From assembly GCA_027484495.1 (NCBI GenBank), contig JAIXSW010000502.1, positions 1-5,416 of the forward strand: a stretch of 5,416 nucleotides of DNA, read 5' to 3'. The notes under the pieces were generated by a model. It had not been told where the DNA came from, did no database searches, and saw nothing but the letters and a program-made list of their open reading frames with translations. Of this stretch, positions 5,357 to 5,416 are shown piece after piece. Source of the stretch: Gammaproteobacteria bacterium (GTDB lineage: Bacteria; Pseudomonadota; Gammaproteobacteria; Enterobacterales; Alteromonadaceae). The position numbers and the translations under genes were made by a program. Position 1 is the stretch's first letter. Each line of letters opens with the position of its first letter.

Positions 5357-5416
5357 TCAGCGCAGCCAGCCTTTACTCAGCTGGCGAAACTGCGCAGTGC
5401 CGGCCTGATGCAACCA
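5357..5416 (-). CDS. C-terminal end of a convergent gene, unidentified
   Basis: On the minus strand the frame entering from the window edge is open for 19 codons, WLHQAGTAQFRQLSKGWLR, ending in TGA at 5359-5357. The other two minus frames stop within about 14 codons. A gene end just 14 bp past the regulator's stop makes sense in a dense genome. The fragment is too short to identify, and an open stretch this short can arise by chance. Confidence 0.4.
   Translation of the reverse strand, partial: WLHQAGTAQFRQLSKGWLR
5360..5395. repeat. Bulged inverted repeat after the regulator gene
   Basis: GCGCAG (5360-5365) pairs with CTGCGC (5390-5395), and CCAGC (5366-5370) with GCTGG (5380-5384), leaving a 9-base loop and a 5-base bulge. 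It could help end the regulator transcript, but there is no T-run and it overlaps the probable convergent coding end, so it may be incidental. Confidence 0.3.

Overview
The window looks like ordinary chromosome from a gammaproteobacterium. The evidence is a moderately GC-rich sequence with AGGA/AGGAG ribosome binding sites, a YghX-type dienelactone hydrolase close to the enterobacterial family, and a GAF/PAS/GGDEF signalling protein typical of aquatic gammaproteobacteria such as Alteromonadales or Aeromonadales. The genus is a guess. There are no tRNAs, rRNAs, CRISPR arrays, transposases or other signs of mobile DNA.

Layout: (1) Positions 1-303, minus strand: the start of a secreted protein cut off by the window edge. 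It has a signal peptide and the beginning of what looks like an inhibitor I9 propeptide, so it is probably a subtilisin-like (S8) protease. (2) Positions 304-761: a 458-bp divergent intergenic region with several palindromes, the best being a nested pair at 492-518. (3) Positions 762-3050, plus strand: a soluble 762-residue diguanylate cyclase with order GAF-PAS-PAS-GAF-GGDEF and intact active and inhibitory sites. (4) Positions 3051-3108: a short convergent gap with a perfect 8-bp stem-loop. (5) Positions 3109-4002, minus strand: a Tat-type exported dienelactone hydrolase family protein (YghX-like). (6) Positions 4003-4301: a divergent control region with a GC-rich hairpin followed by five T on the hydrolase strand, a second inverted repeat and a promoter for the next gene. 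(7) Positions 4302-5342, plus strand: a LacI-family regulator, here assigned an ATG start at 4302. (8) Positions 5357-5416, minus strand: probably the last 19 codons of a convergent gene entering from the right.

How the genes may work together: the LacI-type regulator and the hydrolase are divergent and share a control region, the classic arrangement of a local regulator and its target, though this is inference. The diguanylate cyclase is a stand-alone gene that would turn cytosolic signals sensed by four sensory modules into cyclic di-GMP. Its divergent arrangement with a putative secreted protease could mean shared regulation, but nothing in the sequence proves it. I found no clear new multi-gene system. 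The points most worth checking are the terminator-like hairpin in the hydrolase leader and the nested palindromes at 492-518.
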